A stretch of 64,000 nt of DNA from a bacterium. GTDB taxonomy: Bacteria; Arandabacterota; Arandabacteria; Arandabacterales; Arandabacteraceae. The stretch covers positions 141,408-205,407 of the forward strand of contig JAOZOU010000006.1 of the NCBI GenBank assembly GCA_029933125.1, read 5' to 3'. The notes beneath the pieces were generated by a model that did no database searches, had not been told where the DNA came from, and saw nothing but the letters and a program-made list of their open reading frames with translations. Position 1 is the stretch's first letter. Each line of letters starts with the position of its first letter. The translations under genes were made by a program, and so were the position numbers. Below are positions 41,695 to 51,151 of this stretch, in pieces.

Positions 41695-43540
41695 GAAGGC
41701 AAAACATAAGACGCCTCGTAAGACGAAGGCCAAAGTAGCAAGCAAGACAATCAACATCTGCCACGGCACATCCTGCATCGAGGCTGGTTCGGGGCAGTTG
41801 GAAGTGGCTTTTGAAGCTGCCCTGCGACACAAGAGCTTATCAGCTGATGTCAAAGTGCGACCAGGCAGGTGTATGGGATATTGTCATGTGGCGCCTGTTC
41901 TGACAATTGAACCTGATGGTGTCACCTACGGGAATGTGAAGTTGAGTGATGTAGAAAGGATCATAGACAAGCATGTGATAGGTGGGAAGATCTTGAAAGA
42001 CCTGCTTGTGCCTGCTGAACCCGCCTATCCCTCACTTCAGCCGCTTAGCAGGGCTGGATTTTTCGAGAAGCAAGTTCTTATCGTCATGCGGAACAGAGGC
42101 AGGATCGATCCCGAATCGATTGAGGACTACATCGCCAATGATGGTTATCAAGCACTGGCTAAAGCGGTCTCGGAGATGGAACCTGAGCAGGTGATTGATG
42201 AGGTCAAGCGGGCTGACCTCAGGGGTAGGGGTGGAGCTGGCTTTCCAACGGGACTCAAATGGGAGATCTGCAGGCGATCGAAGACTTCCGAAACCAAGTA
42301 CATTGTCTGCAACGCCGACGAGGGGGATCCCGGCGCCTTCATGGATAGAAGTCTACTGGAGTCAGATCCTCACGCTGTCGTCGAAGGGATGATTCTCGGC
42401 GCGTACGCAATAGGTGCCTCTCATGGTTTTGTCTACGTAAGAGAAGAATATCCCATAGCCCTTGAGCGCATAGTTGGAGCCATCGAGGCTGCGAGGGACT
42501 ATGGATTGCTGGGAGAAGGCATCCTTGGCTCTGATTTCTCCTTTGATATATCGGTGGTGAGGGGTGCGGGAGCCTTTGTTTGCGGTGAAGAGACTGCTCT
42601 GATGGCTTCGATCGAGGGTAAGGATGGTCGACCCAGACCTCGTCCTCCTTTTCCAGCCGAAAGGGGGTTATGGGGGTGTCCAACCAATATCAACAACGTT
42701 GAGACATGGGCAAATGTACCGCCAATCATCCTGAAAGGTGGTGAGTGGTATGCCTCCATAGGAACTGCGAAGAGCAAAGGAACAAAGGTCTTCTCGCTGG
42801 TGGGCAAGGTGAAGAACACAGGTCTGATTGAGGTCCCGATGGGAACAACTTTGAGGGAGATCATCTACGACATCGGTGGCGGTGTATTGCGTGATCGAAA
42901 GCTCAAGGCTGTTCAGACGGGAGGTCCTTCAGGAGGATGCATACCAGCTTCCCTCATAGACCTTCCTGTTGATTATGAAGAGCTCAGCAAGGCGGGCTCA
43001 ATCATGGGTTCAGGTGGACTCATCGTCATGGACGAAGATACCTGTATGGTTGATGTTGCCCGCTATTTTGTGAGGTTCCTTGAAGAGGAATCCTGTGGCA
43101 AGTGTACCCCATGCCGTGAAGGCCTTACACGGATGAGGCAAATCCTTGATAGAATCGTTGAGGGCAAGGGCAAGAAGGGCGATATCGAGCTTCTTGAAGC
43201 GCTTGCCAAGGTTGTCAAGGATGCATCGCTATGTGGTCTCGGGGCAACAGCTCCCAATCCCGTATTGAGCACGCTAAAATATTTCCGCGACGAGTATGAA
43301 GCTCACGTCTATAGAAAGAGATGCCCGGCCAAGGTATGTAAGGCACTCATTGTCTACAGAGTTATCCCTGAGAAATGCACAGGTTGCCAAAGGTGTGTGC
43401 GTGCCTGTCCTGTTGGGGCAATATCAGGTCCAAGGGCTCAACCTCACAATCTTGATCAATCTTTGTGTATAAAATGTGGAGCGTGCTACGAGGTGTGTAA
43501 ATTCGATGCTATTGCCGGCGATGCTATCTATGTGGAGTAA
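41687..43540 (+). CDS. NuoF/HndC-type NADH-binding flavoprotein subunit
   Basis: 617 residues, the length of HndC/HydB and not plain NuoF. Order: N-terminal thioredoxin-like [2Fe-2S] domain (CHGTSCIEAG; GRCMGYCHVAPV), FMN/NADH-binding core (LRGRGGAGFPTGLKW; GDPGAFMDRSLLE; VCGEETALMASIEG), SLBB domain, [4Fe-4S] site SCGKCTPCREG (~460-470), and two C-terminal ferredoxin clusters (CTGCQRCVRACP; CIKCGACYEVC). This is the NADH-oxidising, potentially bifurcating subunit of HydABC/Hnd/Nfn-like complexes. The start overlaps the NuoE fusion; the next gene is six bases downstream. Confidence 0.95.
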   Translation: MIRKAKHKTPRKTKAKVASKTINICHGTSCIEAGSGQLEVAFEAALRHKSLSADVKVRPGRCMGYCHVAPVLTIEPDGVTYGNVKLSDVERIIDKHVIGGKILKDLLVPAEPAYPSLQPLSRAGFFEKQVLIVMRNRGRIDPESIEDYIANDGYQALAKAVSEMEPEQVIDEVKRADLRGRGGAGFPTGLKWEICRRSKTSETKYIVCNADEGDPGAFMDRSLLESDPHAVVEGMILGAYAIGASHGFVYVREEYPIALERIVGAIEAARDYGLLGEGILGSDFSFDISVVRGAGAFVCGEETALMASIEGKDGRPRPRPPFPAERGLWGCPTNINNVETWANVPPIILKGGEWYASIGTAKSKGTKVFSLVGKVKNTGLIEVPMGTTLREIIYDIGGGVLRDRKLKAVQTGGPSGGCIPASLIDLPVDYEELSKAGSIMGSGGLIVMDEDTCMVDVARYFVRFLEEESCGKCTPCREGLTRMRQILDRIVEGKGKKGDIELLEALAKVVKDASLCGLGATAPNPVLSTLKYFRDEYEAHVYRKRCPAKVCKALIVYRVIPEKCTGCQRCVRACPVGAISGPRAQPHNLDQSLCIKCGACYEVCKFDAIAGDAIYVE

Positions 43541-43546
43541 GGTGGA

Positions 43547-44197
43547 ATGAAGCGTGAAGATAGTATGCGAATAACCATTGATGGGCGCAGGAGAAGAGCT
43601 GAGAGAGGGCAGACAATTCTTGAGGTTGCTCGTGAAGCAGGGATTGAAATCCCAACCCTGTGCTATCATGAAGCACTCACGCCCTGGGGAGCATGTAGGT
43701 TATGTGTTGTCGAGACCAGCATGGGGGGTAGGACACGCATCGTTGCCTCCTGTGTTACGCCTGCTGAGGATGGAATGGTTGTTAGGACTGACACCGATAG
43801 GATCAGGGATATACGCAAGATGATAATAACTCTGCTTCTTGCACGCTGCCCTGGAATTGAGATTCTTAAGAGCTATGCCAGGCAATTCGGAATTAAGAGG
43901 ATTCCGTTTGAGAAAGGTAGTGAAGATTGTTTTCTCTGTGGCATGTGTGTAAGAGCTTGTTCTGAGATTGTGGGTGTGGGCGCTATCGATTTCGCCTATC
44001 GGGGAGTAAAGACCGACGTTGAACCGCCCTTCGGGGTTACCTCTAGTGCATGCATAGGGTGTGGAACATGTACAACCATATGCCCAGCAAGAACTCTGAC
44101 ACTTGAGAAGGTTTTTGCCAGACGGACAATGCATTGCAAAAAGGAAGAGATCGTGGGCAGATGCACAATTTGTGAAAGCTACTATTCGGGAGTCTGA
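43547..44197 (+). CDS. short NuoG/HoxU-like iron-sulfur subunit
   Basis: 216 residues (or 210 from the Met at 43565). N-terminal [2Fe-2S] domain with ligands in PTLCYHEALTPWGACRLC and ASCVTP; a His/Cys-type segment (LARCPGIEILK) with fewer ligands than NuoG; two [4Fe-4S] sites CFLCGMCVRAC and CIGCGTCTTIC; a further C-terminal Cys set (MHCKKEE...CTICES). It equals the electron-wire part of HydA/HoxU without any H-cluster or molybdopterin domain. It ends exactly where HdrA-1 begins, and probably carries electrons between NuoF and the Hdr module. Confidence 0.9.
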   Translation: MKREDSMRITIDGRRRRAERGQTILEVAREAGIEIPTLCYHEALTPWGACRLCVVETSMGGRTRIVASCVTPAEDGMVVRTDTDRIRDIRKMIITLLLARCPGIEILKSYARQFGIKRIPFEKGSEDCFLCGMCVRACSEIVGVGAIDFAYRGVKTDVEPPFGVTSSACIGCGTCTTICPARTLTLEKVFARRTMHCKKEEIVGRCTICESYYSGV

Positions 44198-45859
44198 ATG
44201 CCCAAAGCAGCAAGTAAAGACAAGGCATCTTCGAAGGTTGGTATCATAATTTCCCAGTTTGAGGGCGATCTGGCTCATATATTTGATCTTCCTGCAATTT
44301 CAAAAGCTGCAAAAGCCAATCCACAGGTTGGTGCTTTTGAGATTCAATCCTTTCCCTCCTCGAGAAAGCAGGTTGCCGAAATAGCCGAGCGCCTTACCAG
44401 AAAGGGAATTAAGAGGTTTGTGGTAGCCGGCTGCAGCGAGCGTCTTTATGGGAAAGTCTTTCGAGACACCTTTGCCCAGTTTGGTGTACCAAGGACAATG
44501 ATTGAATTTGCAGACATCCTTACAGGTCGAGTTTGCCGAAAGGGAGCCAAGGCGGACACTTCGACTGCGATAGAATTGATAAACCTGGCACTTGCTAAAG
44601 TCACAACGGCGTTGGAACCAGAGATAATTTCGGTTGATATAAAACCTCTGGCTGTTGTCATAGGTGGTGGCATTGCTGGGATTTCAGCTGCTTTGGGCCT
44701 GGCTACGCGTGGAGTAAAAGTTAAGATCATAGAGCGCGGCGACCGTCTTGGCGGACGTCTCAATCTCCTTAACAGGATCTTTCCTACCTACAGTCGTGCA
44801 TCTCAGTTTCTCGAGGAGCAGGTTAAAAATCTTAAAGAGGCTGGTGTTGATGTCCTTACGGGTGTTGAGCCCATCGGTCTTGAAGGACACGTCGGCAACT
44901 ACACACTTGAGCTCGCGGATGGAAGTAGCATTGATTGTGGGGTAATCATTGTTGCTACCGGTGCTGATCTTTTTGTTCCAAAGGGAATGTATGGCTATGG
45001 AGAAAGACAAAATGTAATCACACAGCTCGAGCTCGAAAGGAAACTCCTCAACAATGAGAAGCCTGGCTCCAACATAGTCATGATTCAGTGTGTTGGCTCA
45101 CGTAACGACGAGCGTCCATATTGTTCCCGTATATGCTGCACAGCTTCAATCAAGAACACCATTACAATTAAGGAGCAATTTCCCAAGGCACGCCTAACTG
45201 TGCTTTCGAGAGGAATTGCTGAATATGCTGGCGATCTTGACAGAGCAAGGGACATGGGGGTTGAGATAATCCGCTACTCGCCCGAGAGGCCTCCGCTTAT
45301 CAGGGAAAACATGGTTGAGGTCTTCGATGAGATATCAGAAATGGAAACCCATATTCCTTTTGACCTTGTGGTGCTTGCCGTGCCTATGGTGCCTTCTGAA
45401 TCTAATCGTAAGCTGGCGGAAATTCTACGCATTCCCCTTGATCCCTATGGTTTCATGATCGAGCCGCACCTGCGCCTAAGACCTGAAGAGCGGGCGCCAA
45501 GAGGCATTTTCGTTGCTGGAACCGTCCACTGGCCTGCAACAATAACTGAATCAGTTGTTCAAGGGTATGGAGCCGCCTCAAGGGCTTTCGAGCTCTTGCG
45601 AGCTGGCAAGATCACACGTGAGGCTATAACAGCAAGGGTTGTTGAGGAGCTTTGCAGAGGATGCAGGCGGTGCTATGACGCCTGTGAGCACAGCGCAATA
45701 GAAATGGTGGAAGATGACATACCTGTTGCGAGGGTCGTAAAGATCCACTGCACGGGATGTGGAGTTTGCGTCTCTGTCTGCCCATCTGGGGCGATGACCC
45801 TGCCGGAGATTACGCCTCAGAGTCTGAAAGCCACCGTTGAAGTCTTGAGGAGGAACTAG
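44198..45859 (+). CDS. HdrA-like flavoprotein 1
   Basis: 553 residues. FAD-binding HdrA core with AVVIGGGIAGISAALGLA (~150-165), RLGGRLNLLNRIFPTYS, IIVATGA, MIQCVGSRNDERPYCSRICC and GIFVAGTVHWPATI; two C-terminal ferredoxin clusters (CRGCRRCYDAC; CTGCGVCVSVC). The first ~145 residues correspond to the HdrA N-terminal domain but lack its usual NCG cysteine motif; instead they carry AGCSERLYGKVFRD. Known HdrA is the FAD subunit that bifurcates electrons between ferredoxin and disulfide. It starts at the base following the NuoG-like stop. Confidence 0.9.
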   Translation: MPKAASKDKASSKVGIIISQFEGDLAHIFDLPAISKAAKANPQVGAFEIQSFPSSRKQVAEIAERLTRKGIKRFVVAGCSERLYGKVFRDTFAQFGVPRTMIEFADILTGRVCRKGAKADTSTAIELINLALAKVTTALEPEIISVDIKPLAVVIGGGIAGISAALGLATRGVKVKIIERGDRLGGRLNLLNRIFPTYSRASQFLEEQVKNLKEAGVDVLTGVEPIGLEGHVGNYTLELADGSSIDCGVIIVATGADLFVPKGMYGYGERQNVITQLELERKLLNNEKPGSNIVMIQCVGSRNDERPYCSRICCTASIKNTITIKEQFPKARLTVLSRGIAEYAGDLDRARDMGVEIIRYSPERPPLIRENMVEVFDEISEMETHIPFDLVVLAVPMVPSESNRKLAEILRIPLDPYGFMIEPHLRLRPEERAPRGIFVAGTVHWPATITESVVQGYGAASRAFELLRAGKITREAITARVVEELCRGCRRCYDACEHSAIEMVEDDIPVARVVKIHCTGCGVCVSVCPSGAMTLPEITPQSLKATVEVLRRN

Positions 45860-45861
45860 AG

Positions 45862-46272
45862 ATCGCAGCAAAAATCACAATTGTAGCCTGTAAATGGCAT
45901 CCGCTAACAGCCATGGAGAATGCTGCCAAGGATGGCTTCTGCCTCAACCCGGGCACAAGTGTTATTCCTGTCAAATGTAGCGGGCTCATAAAGGTTTCAT
46001 TCCTTCTTAGACTTTTTGCCAAAGGCTCCGACGGAGTTCTTGTTCTTGGTTGTCTCGAACAGGATTGTAGATACTTCAATGGCAGTATTCGTTGCGGCAA
46101 AATTGTGGATGAGACTCGCAAGATACTTGAGCTTGCTGGAATCGATGCGACAAGGCTTGGCTTCCATCTCATCTCAGAGAGCCAGGGGAGAGAGTTCAAG
46201 AAGATATTCAGACGATTCGTAAAGCAGTTTAGCAAGCGAGGGCGCCGTGTCGCTACGTCAAGCAGTCGTTAG
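45862..46272 (+). CDS. MvhD-like protein with lost N-terminal cysteine pair, probable AUC start
   Basis: 136 residues from ATC 45862. The MvhD fold is clear: SVIPVKCSGLIKVSFLLRLFAKGSDGVLVLGCLEQDCRYFNGS, then RTRKILELAGID and LISESQGREFKKIF. In MvhD the start is IxAFxCNWC; here it is ITIVACKWHPLT, so one of the two Cys is gone. The frame has no ATG, GTG or TTG between an upstream stop (45838-45840) and ATG 45913, which would remove the conserved first strand. GAGGAGG (45847-45853) lies eight bases before ATC 45862, giving M-AAKITIVACKW. MvhD passes electrons from a donor enzyme to HdrA. Confidence 0.82.
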   Translation: MAAKITIVACKWHPLTAMENAAKDGFCLNPGTSVIPVKCSGLIKVSFLLRLFAKGSDGVLVLGCLEQDCRYFNGSIRCGKIVDETRKILELAGIDATRLGFHLISESQGREFKKIFRRFVKQFSKRGRRVATSSSR

Positions 46273-47386
46273 GTCTCGAGCATATCTTTGCCTTGAATGC
46301 GGTATCTGTACAGGGAGCTGCCCCGTATCACGATTCAATGCAGCATATTCACCGCGCCTGACGGTTGAAAGAGCACTTCTACTTGATGAAGAAGAAAGCC
46401 TCCATGATCATGAGATTTGGGCATGCCTTACCTGTGGGACTTGTGATGTGCGGTGTCCATCGACTGTTGACTTCACTGGCTTCATGAGGGATTTAAGAGA
46501 GCGAGCGAGAAAGGCTGGAAATGATGGTATCTGTACTCATGCCGAGACAATTGAAGCAGTTCTGGATCTACAACTTTCCCCCAACTTCAGAAGATCTACT
46601 TCCTGGTTAAGGTCCTTACAAACCTCATCCAGAGGAAAGGTTTACTACTTTGGTGGATGCCTTCCTTTCCTCGATGTGATTTTCGAGGATATAGGTTTTG
46701 AAGGGACTAAAATTGGAAGATCAAGTGTGCGCCTTCTCAATGCACTAGGTATAAGACCTGCGGTAAGCTGTGATGAGGTTTGCTGTGGGCATGATGCCTA
46801 TTGGACTGGACGGATTGATCTTGTCAGGACATTGGCAGATATCAATGTGAAGGCTATTCGCAGGACTGGCGCGAAACAGGTGATCTTCTCATGTCCGGAA
46901 TGCTTCTACATGTTCAAGCATATCTATCCCGACATAGTTGGTGATCTCGGTTTCGAACCTGTCTACATTCTTAATGTCCTTCTTGAGGCGATCGATAAGG
47001 TCAAGTTTAAGCCTGTGAATGCGAAGGTAACCTATCAGGATTCGTGTCGTCTTGCTCGGATTGAAGGAATGGTTACCGAACCCAGACAGGTTCTTCAGGC
47101 TCTGCCCGATGTTGATTTTGTTGAGATGCAGCGTATGGGTAAGGATGCCATTTGCTGTGGTTCGAGCAATTGGGTTAGCTGCTCAAGGGTTAACAAGCAG
47201 ATACAGATTGATCGCCTCACCGAAGCTGCTTCAACTGGTGCCAAGATCTTGGTGACATCCTGTCCCAAGTGCAATATCCACCTGAGATGTGCCTTGAGGG
47301 ATGAAGATTGTAAAGTTGATATTGACGTAATTGACCTGATGGTGCTTCTTGCAAGTCACCTGGGAGGTGGAAAGCGTGGAACCTAG
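46247..47386 (+). CDS. HdrC-HdrB fusion (HdrD-like), heterodisulfide-reductase catalytic subunit
   Basis: 379 residues, GTG start. N-terminal HdrC part: two [4Fe-4S] sites [12 protein letters not shown] (~15-26) and [12 protein letters not shown] (~60-71). C-terminal HdrB part: two complete CCG domains, first GGCLPF...[12 protein letters not shown]...CPECFYMF, second YQDSCRLAR...AICCGSSNW...CPKCNIHL. In HdrB/HdrD these bind two non-cubane [4Fe-4S] clusters that reduce a disulfide. This is the only intact candidate catalytic disulfide-reducing subunit in the cluster. It overlaps MvhD-like by 26 bases and HdrA-2 by 11. Confidence 0.93.
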   Translation: MSLRQAVVRSRAYLCLECGICTGSCPVSRFNAAYSPRLTVERALLLDEEESLHDHEIWACLTCGTCDVRCPSTVDFTGFMRDLRERARKAGNDGICTHAETIEAVLDLQLSPNFRRSTSWLRSLQTSSRGKVYYFGGCLPFLDVIFEDIGFEGTKIGRSSVRLLNALGIRPAVSCDEVCCGHDAYWTGRIDLVRTLADINVKAIRRTGAKQVIFSCPECFYMFKHIYPDIVGDLGFEPVYILNVLLEAIDKVKFKPVNAKVTYQDSCRLARIEGMVTEPRQVLQALPDVDFVEMQRMGKDAICCGSSNWVSCSRVNKQIQIDRLTEAASTGAKILVTSCPKCNIHLRCALRDEDCKVDIDVIDLMVLLASHLGGGKRGT

Positions 47387-48671
47387 AGCAGCAGTCATAG
47401 GGGGAGGTATTGGTGGAATTCAAGCCGCTCTTGATCTTGCTGAGATGGGTATTGAGGTCTTGTTGGTTGAGAAGCAGCCCAGTATTGGCGGCGTGATGGC
47501 GCAGCTTGATAAGACCTTCCCCACGAACGATTGCTCTATATGAATTCTTGCGCCCAAGATGTTGGATGCCGGTCGGCATCCCAAGATCAGGATCCTGGCT
47601 TATAGCGAAGTTGAAGGACTCAAGGGGCGAGATGGAAACTTTGAAATCAAGATCCGAAGAAAGGCACGCTATGTCAAAGAAGATGTTTGCAATGCATGTG
47701 GAATGTGCGTCACCAAATGTCCAGGTAGGGCTCTTGATGCATTCGACATGGGTTTAAGGAAACGCACAGCAATCTATCTTTACTTTTCCCAGGGTATCCC
47801 AGCCGTGATGACCATCGATCCTGAACATTGCATCTATTTCACAAAGGGCAGATGTAGAACCTGTGAGAAGGTCTGCGATAAGGGTGCAATAGATTTTGAA
47901 ATGAAGGCCAGAGTGGAAACCTATCCCGTCAATGCCGTCATTCTTGCAACTGGACTTGACATCCTCGATCCTTCCCATCTTACACACTATGGGTATGGAA
48001 AACTTAAGAACGTCATCACGGGTCTCCAGTATGAGCGCTTGATAAATGCGACAGGGCCAACTGGCGGACACCTCGAGCGACCTTCCGATGGCAAGCTTGC
48101 CAAGAAGGTCGCCTATGTGCAGTGTGTTGGCTCAAGAGATCTCAATAACTGTGCCTATTGCTCGAGCGTATGTTGTATGTATTCCATAAAGGATGCAATG
48201 CTTGCTCGGGAGCATGATCCCGAATCTGACTCCTACATCTTCCATACTGATCTCAGGAATGTCGGCAAATGGTTCCAGAAGTATGAAAAAAGGGCTCGTG
48301 AGGAATATGGTGTCAATTTCATAAGAGGTAGAGTTGCCCAGATAGAAGAGGATGAGGAGTGTAATCCAATCGTCTGGTACGAGGACACAAGGCTTCAGGA
48401 GGTTAAAGCGCTAAAGGTTGAGATGGTTGTACTGGCTACAGCTGCAACTCCTGCAAAAGGTGCTAGAGGTCTTGCCAGGCTTTTGGGTGTGAGGACGGAT
48501 CCGTATGGTTTCATACAGACAAAACCAGATGAACCTGCTGACACTTCACGGCCAGGCATCTTTGCATGTGGCTTTTGCAAAGGACCTTGTGATATCCCCG
48601 AGGCTGTGAGTCAGGCAAGTGCAGCTGCGGAGAGAGTAGCAGCCTTTATCAGCCAGACTGCTGGAGTATAG
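47376..48671 (+). CDS. hdrA: HdrA-like selenoprotein (HdrA 2)
   Basis: 431 residues with UGA 47541-47543 read as selenocysteine (Sec56). GTG 47376 follows GGGAGGTGG. FAD motif [15 protein letters not shown], then [25 protein letters not shown]: in HdrA this is DCxxCIL-PKM, so UGA replaces the second Cys. After it follow [10 protein letters not shown], two ferredoxin sites ([19 protein letters not shown] with a variant first part), [23 protein letters not shown] and the final [18 protein letters not shown] 7-bp hairpin with loop GGTC lies 18 bases after the UGA. Selenocysteine HdrA is known from methanogens; the residue sits at the FAD-proximal cluster. Ordinary gene callers split it into a 65-residue piece and a late start near 47559. 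Confidence 0.92.
47562..47584 (+). promoter_or_regulatory. SECIS element of the HdrA selenoprotein gene
   Basis: TTGGATGCC-GGTC-GGCATCCCAA: 7-bp stem (GGATGCC/GGCATCC) extended by two pairs after a bulged C. Loop GGTC begins 27 bases after UGA 47541-47543. Confidence 0.8.
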
Positions 48672-48674
48672 AAG

Positions 48675-50366
48675 GTGAAGAACTCGAAAAGAAGTTCAGG
48701 TGATAGTACTGCTCCGAGGATCGGAGTATTCGTTTGTAACTGCGGAATCAACATAGCGGGCTTTGTCGATACTAAGGAAGTGGCGGAGTATGCGAAGACC
48801 CTGCCAAATGTGGTTTTCGTGCGTGAAAATCTTTATTCATGTTCTGAGGCTGGCATAAGGGATATAAAGCAAGCAATAATTGAGAACAAGCTTGAGCGGG
48901 TAGTGGTTGCTGCTTGCACACCGAGGACTCATGAGCCCACTTTCCGAGCTGCTTGCGAGGAAGCTGGAGTCAATCCCTATTACTTCGAGTTTGTGAATAT
49001 ACGTGAACATTGTTCATGGGTTCATAAGGACTCGCGTGATGATGCCACTGAGAAGGCAAAGGATCTCATAAGGATGGGTGTTGCTCGGGCAGCATATCTT
49101 GAGCCTATGGAGCCGATCATCGGCGACGTGACCAAGAAAGCACTCGTAATTGGAGGCGGAGTATCAGGTATGACAGCTGCCCTCGAACTTGGGTCACGTG
49201 GCTTTGATGTGGTTCTTGTAGAGAAGGATAAGGCACTCGGTGGCCTGCTCAGAGCACTAGATGAGATCTATCCTTGGGGAAATAAAGCCAGCACTTACCT
49301 TAAGCAACTTGTTGAAAGCACCAAGACCAACACGCATATAGAGGTTTTGACATCAACCGAAGTTACGGATGTCACGGGGTATGTCGGCAATTATGATGTT
49401 AAGCTTTCGACACTTGAGGAACCCATCAGGGTTGGAGTGATAATCGTTGCTACTGGTGCTGTCCCGCTTGTTCCTGAAGGCGCTTATGGCTATGACGCCA
49501 GGAGCAAGATAAGCATGTACGAGCTTGAGGTAATGCTTAAGCAGGGTAAATCGCCTGGCAAGCGAGTTGTCATGATCGGCTGTGCTGGGGTTCGATCGAA
49601 TGAGCGACTCTACTGTTCACGGATCTGCTGCATGACAGCAATCAAGAATGCCCTTCTCTTGCGTAAGCGCTATAAGGCACAGGTAACTGTTCTCTATCGC
49701 GACTTGATGTGTTACGGGACACGTAACGAGGAAATTCTGGCTGAGGCCAAGAAAGCAGGGGTAAGATTCATTAACTTCAGCGATGAAGAACCTCCGCTTG
49801 TTGAGAAGGAGGCTGTTAAGGTAAAAGGAGCGATCCTTGGCAGAGAGATTTCACTTCCTTATGATAAGGTTGTGTTAACGAGTGCTCTTTCTCCCGCACC
49901 AACGAACGAATCCCTTTCGCGAATGCTTAAGGTACCACTTGATGAGTATGGTTTCTTCTTAGAAGCTCATGTAAAGCTTCGACCGCTTGATTTTGCCACT
50001 GATGGCATATTCGTATGTGGAACTTCTCGCTGGCCTGCAACTATCACGGAGTGCCTTGAGCAGTCAATAGGTGCTGCATCGCGCGCCTCAACCTTCCTGG
50101 CGACAGGCAGTGCCAAGGTTGAGCCGATTGTTTCTGTTATCGATCCCGAGAAGTGTCGTGGATGTGGACTCTGTGTGGCAGTGTGTCCATACGGGGGAAT
50201 CGAGCTTGTTGAAACCGATCAGGGTATCAAAGCAAGGACAATCGAGGTCGCATGCAAAGGATGTGGCACATGTGGAGCAACCTGCTACAGAGGTGCAATC
50301 ACAATGCGCCACTATACCAATGAGCAATTGGTGGCTCAGATAAAGGCAGCATTTGCAAAGGTGTAA
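48675..50366 (+). CDS. hdrA: HdrA-like flavoprotein 3 (canonical form)
   Basis: 563 residues, GTG start three bases after HdrA-2. This is the most canonical HdrA: N-terminal IGVFVCNCGINIAGFVD (~16-32), YSCSEAG, AACTPRTHEPTFRAAC, then FAD site ALVIGGGVSGMTAALEL, MIGCAGVRSNERLYCSRICCM, and two C-terminal [4Fe-4S] sites CRGCGLCVAVC and CKGCGTCGATC. HdrA-2, directly upstream, resembles the middle/C-terminal half of longer HdrA, so the two may form one functional pair. It ends two bases before the MvhD selenoprotein start. Confidence 0.93.
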   Translation: MKNSKRSSGDSTAPRIGVFVCNCGINIAGFVDTKEVAEYAKTLPNVVFVRENLYSCSEAGIRDIKQAIIENKLERVVVAACTPRTHEPTFRAACEEAGVNPYYFEFVNIREHCSWVHKDSRDDATEKAKDLIRMGVARAAYLEPMEPIIGDVTKKALVIGGGVSGMTAALELGSRGFDVVLVEKDKALGGLLRALDEIYPWGNKASTYLKQLVESTKTNTHIEVLTSTEVTDVTGYVGNYDVKLSTLEEPIRVGVIIVATGAVPLVPEGAYGYDARSKISMYELEVMLKQGKSPGKRVVMIGCAGVRSNERLYCSRICCMTAIKNALLLRKRYKAQVTVLYRDLMCYGTRNEEILAEAKKAGVRFINFSDEEPPLVEKEAVKVKGAILGREISLPYDKVVLTSALSPAPTNESLSRMLKVPLDEYGFFLEAHVKLRPLDFATDGIFVCGTSRWPATITECLEQSIGAASRASTFLATGSAKVEPIVSVIDPEKCRGCGLCVAVCPYGGIELVETDQGIKARTIEVACKGCGTCGATCYRGAITMRHYTNEQLVAQIKAAFAKV

Positions 50367-50368
50367 CT

Positions 50369-51151
50369 ATGGATTTTAGACCAAACATATTGGCTTTCTG
50401 CTGCAACTGGTGAGCTTACAGTGCAGCAGACCTCGCCGGGGTAGCGAGGCTTCAATATCCACCCGATGTGAGAGTGGTCAGAGTGATGTGTTCGGGTAGA
50501 GTAGATCCGCTCATGGTTGCAGAAGCATTTGCAGCGGGTAGTGATGGGGTCTTCATAGGCGCTTGCAAGCGAGGTGAATGCCACTATTCCACAGGCAATC
50601 TTCATGCAGAAGCAAGAGTGGAGCTCCTAAAGCATGTGCTTGAAGCAGCTGGTCTGAGTCCTGAGCGGGTTGTCTTACGAATGATGTCAAGCGCTGAAGG
50701 TAACAAGTTCGTTGAGTTTACGACTGAGTTTCAAAGGGTAATCACCGAGCTGGGTCCCCTCGGTCAAGCTGAGGGAATGGACAGGACGACTTTGGCGATA
50801 AAGCTGAGTGCCATAAGGGAAGCCCTTGGAGGAAGAAAGCTTCGCTGGGTTGTTGGGAAAGTGGTTGAATTCAAAAACAATGGCAATCTCTATGGGGAAA
50901 GGTTCACGGACCATGAGATAAAACGCCTTCTCCAGGAGGTTGGCATGGATGAGGTCAGGATAAGAGAAATAATTGAAAGGCTTAAGGATAAGCCTAAGTC
51001 GGTAAAGCAACTCAGCGAAGAGATCAATGCACCTTCAAGAGTGATTTTGAGACAGATGGCTGATCTTCGTAGAATGGGGCTTGCTGATATTGCTAGCGTG
51101 GATGGCAGAACACCTATATGGCAGCTCAAGGTGGATGCAAGGTATGAATAA
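50369..51151 (+). CDS. mvhD: MvhD/VhuD-like selenoprotein
   Basis: 260 residues with UGA 50411-50413 read as Sec15. [32 protein letters not shown] equals the MvhD start, where the motif is CNWC; UGA takes the place of the second Cys. The frame runs on through VRVMCSGRVDPLMVAEAF, GSDGVFIGACKRGECHYSTGN and FVEFTTEFQRV. Residues ~165-260 are an added helical/winged-helix-like tail (KPKSVKQLSEEINAPSRVIL). MvhD is the [2Fe-2S] link between a hydrogenase or other donor and HdrA; selenocysteine versions are known in methanogens (VhuD). A hairpin lies at 50431-50449. Without Sec decoding only the part from ~50468 would be called. It overlaps the next gene by eight bases. Confidence 0.92.
50431..50449 (+). 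promoter_or_regulatory. SECIS element of the MvhD selenoprotein gene
   Basis: CCTCGC-CGGGGTA-GCGAGG: perfect 6-bp GC-rich stem with seven-base loop. The loop begins 23 bases after UGA 50411-50413. Confidence 0.75.
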
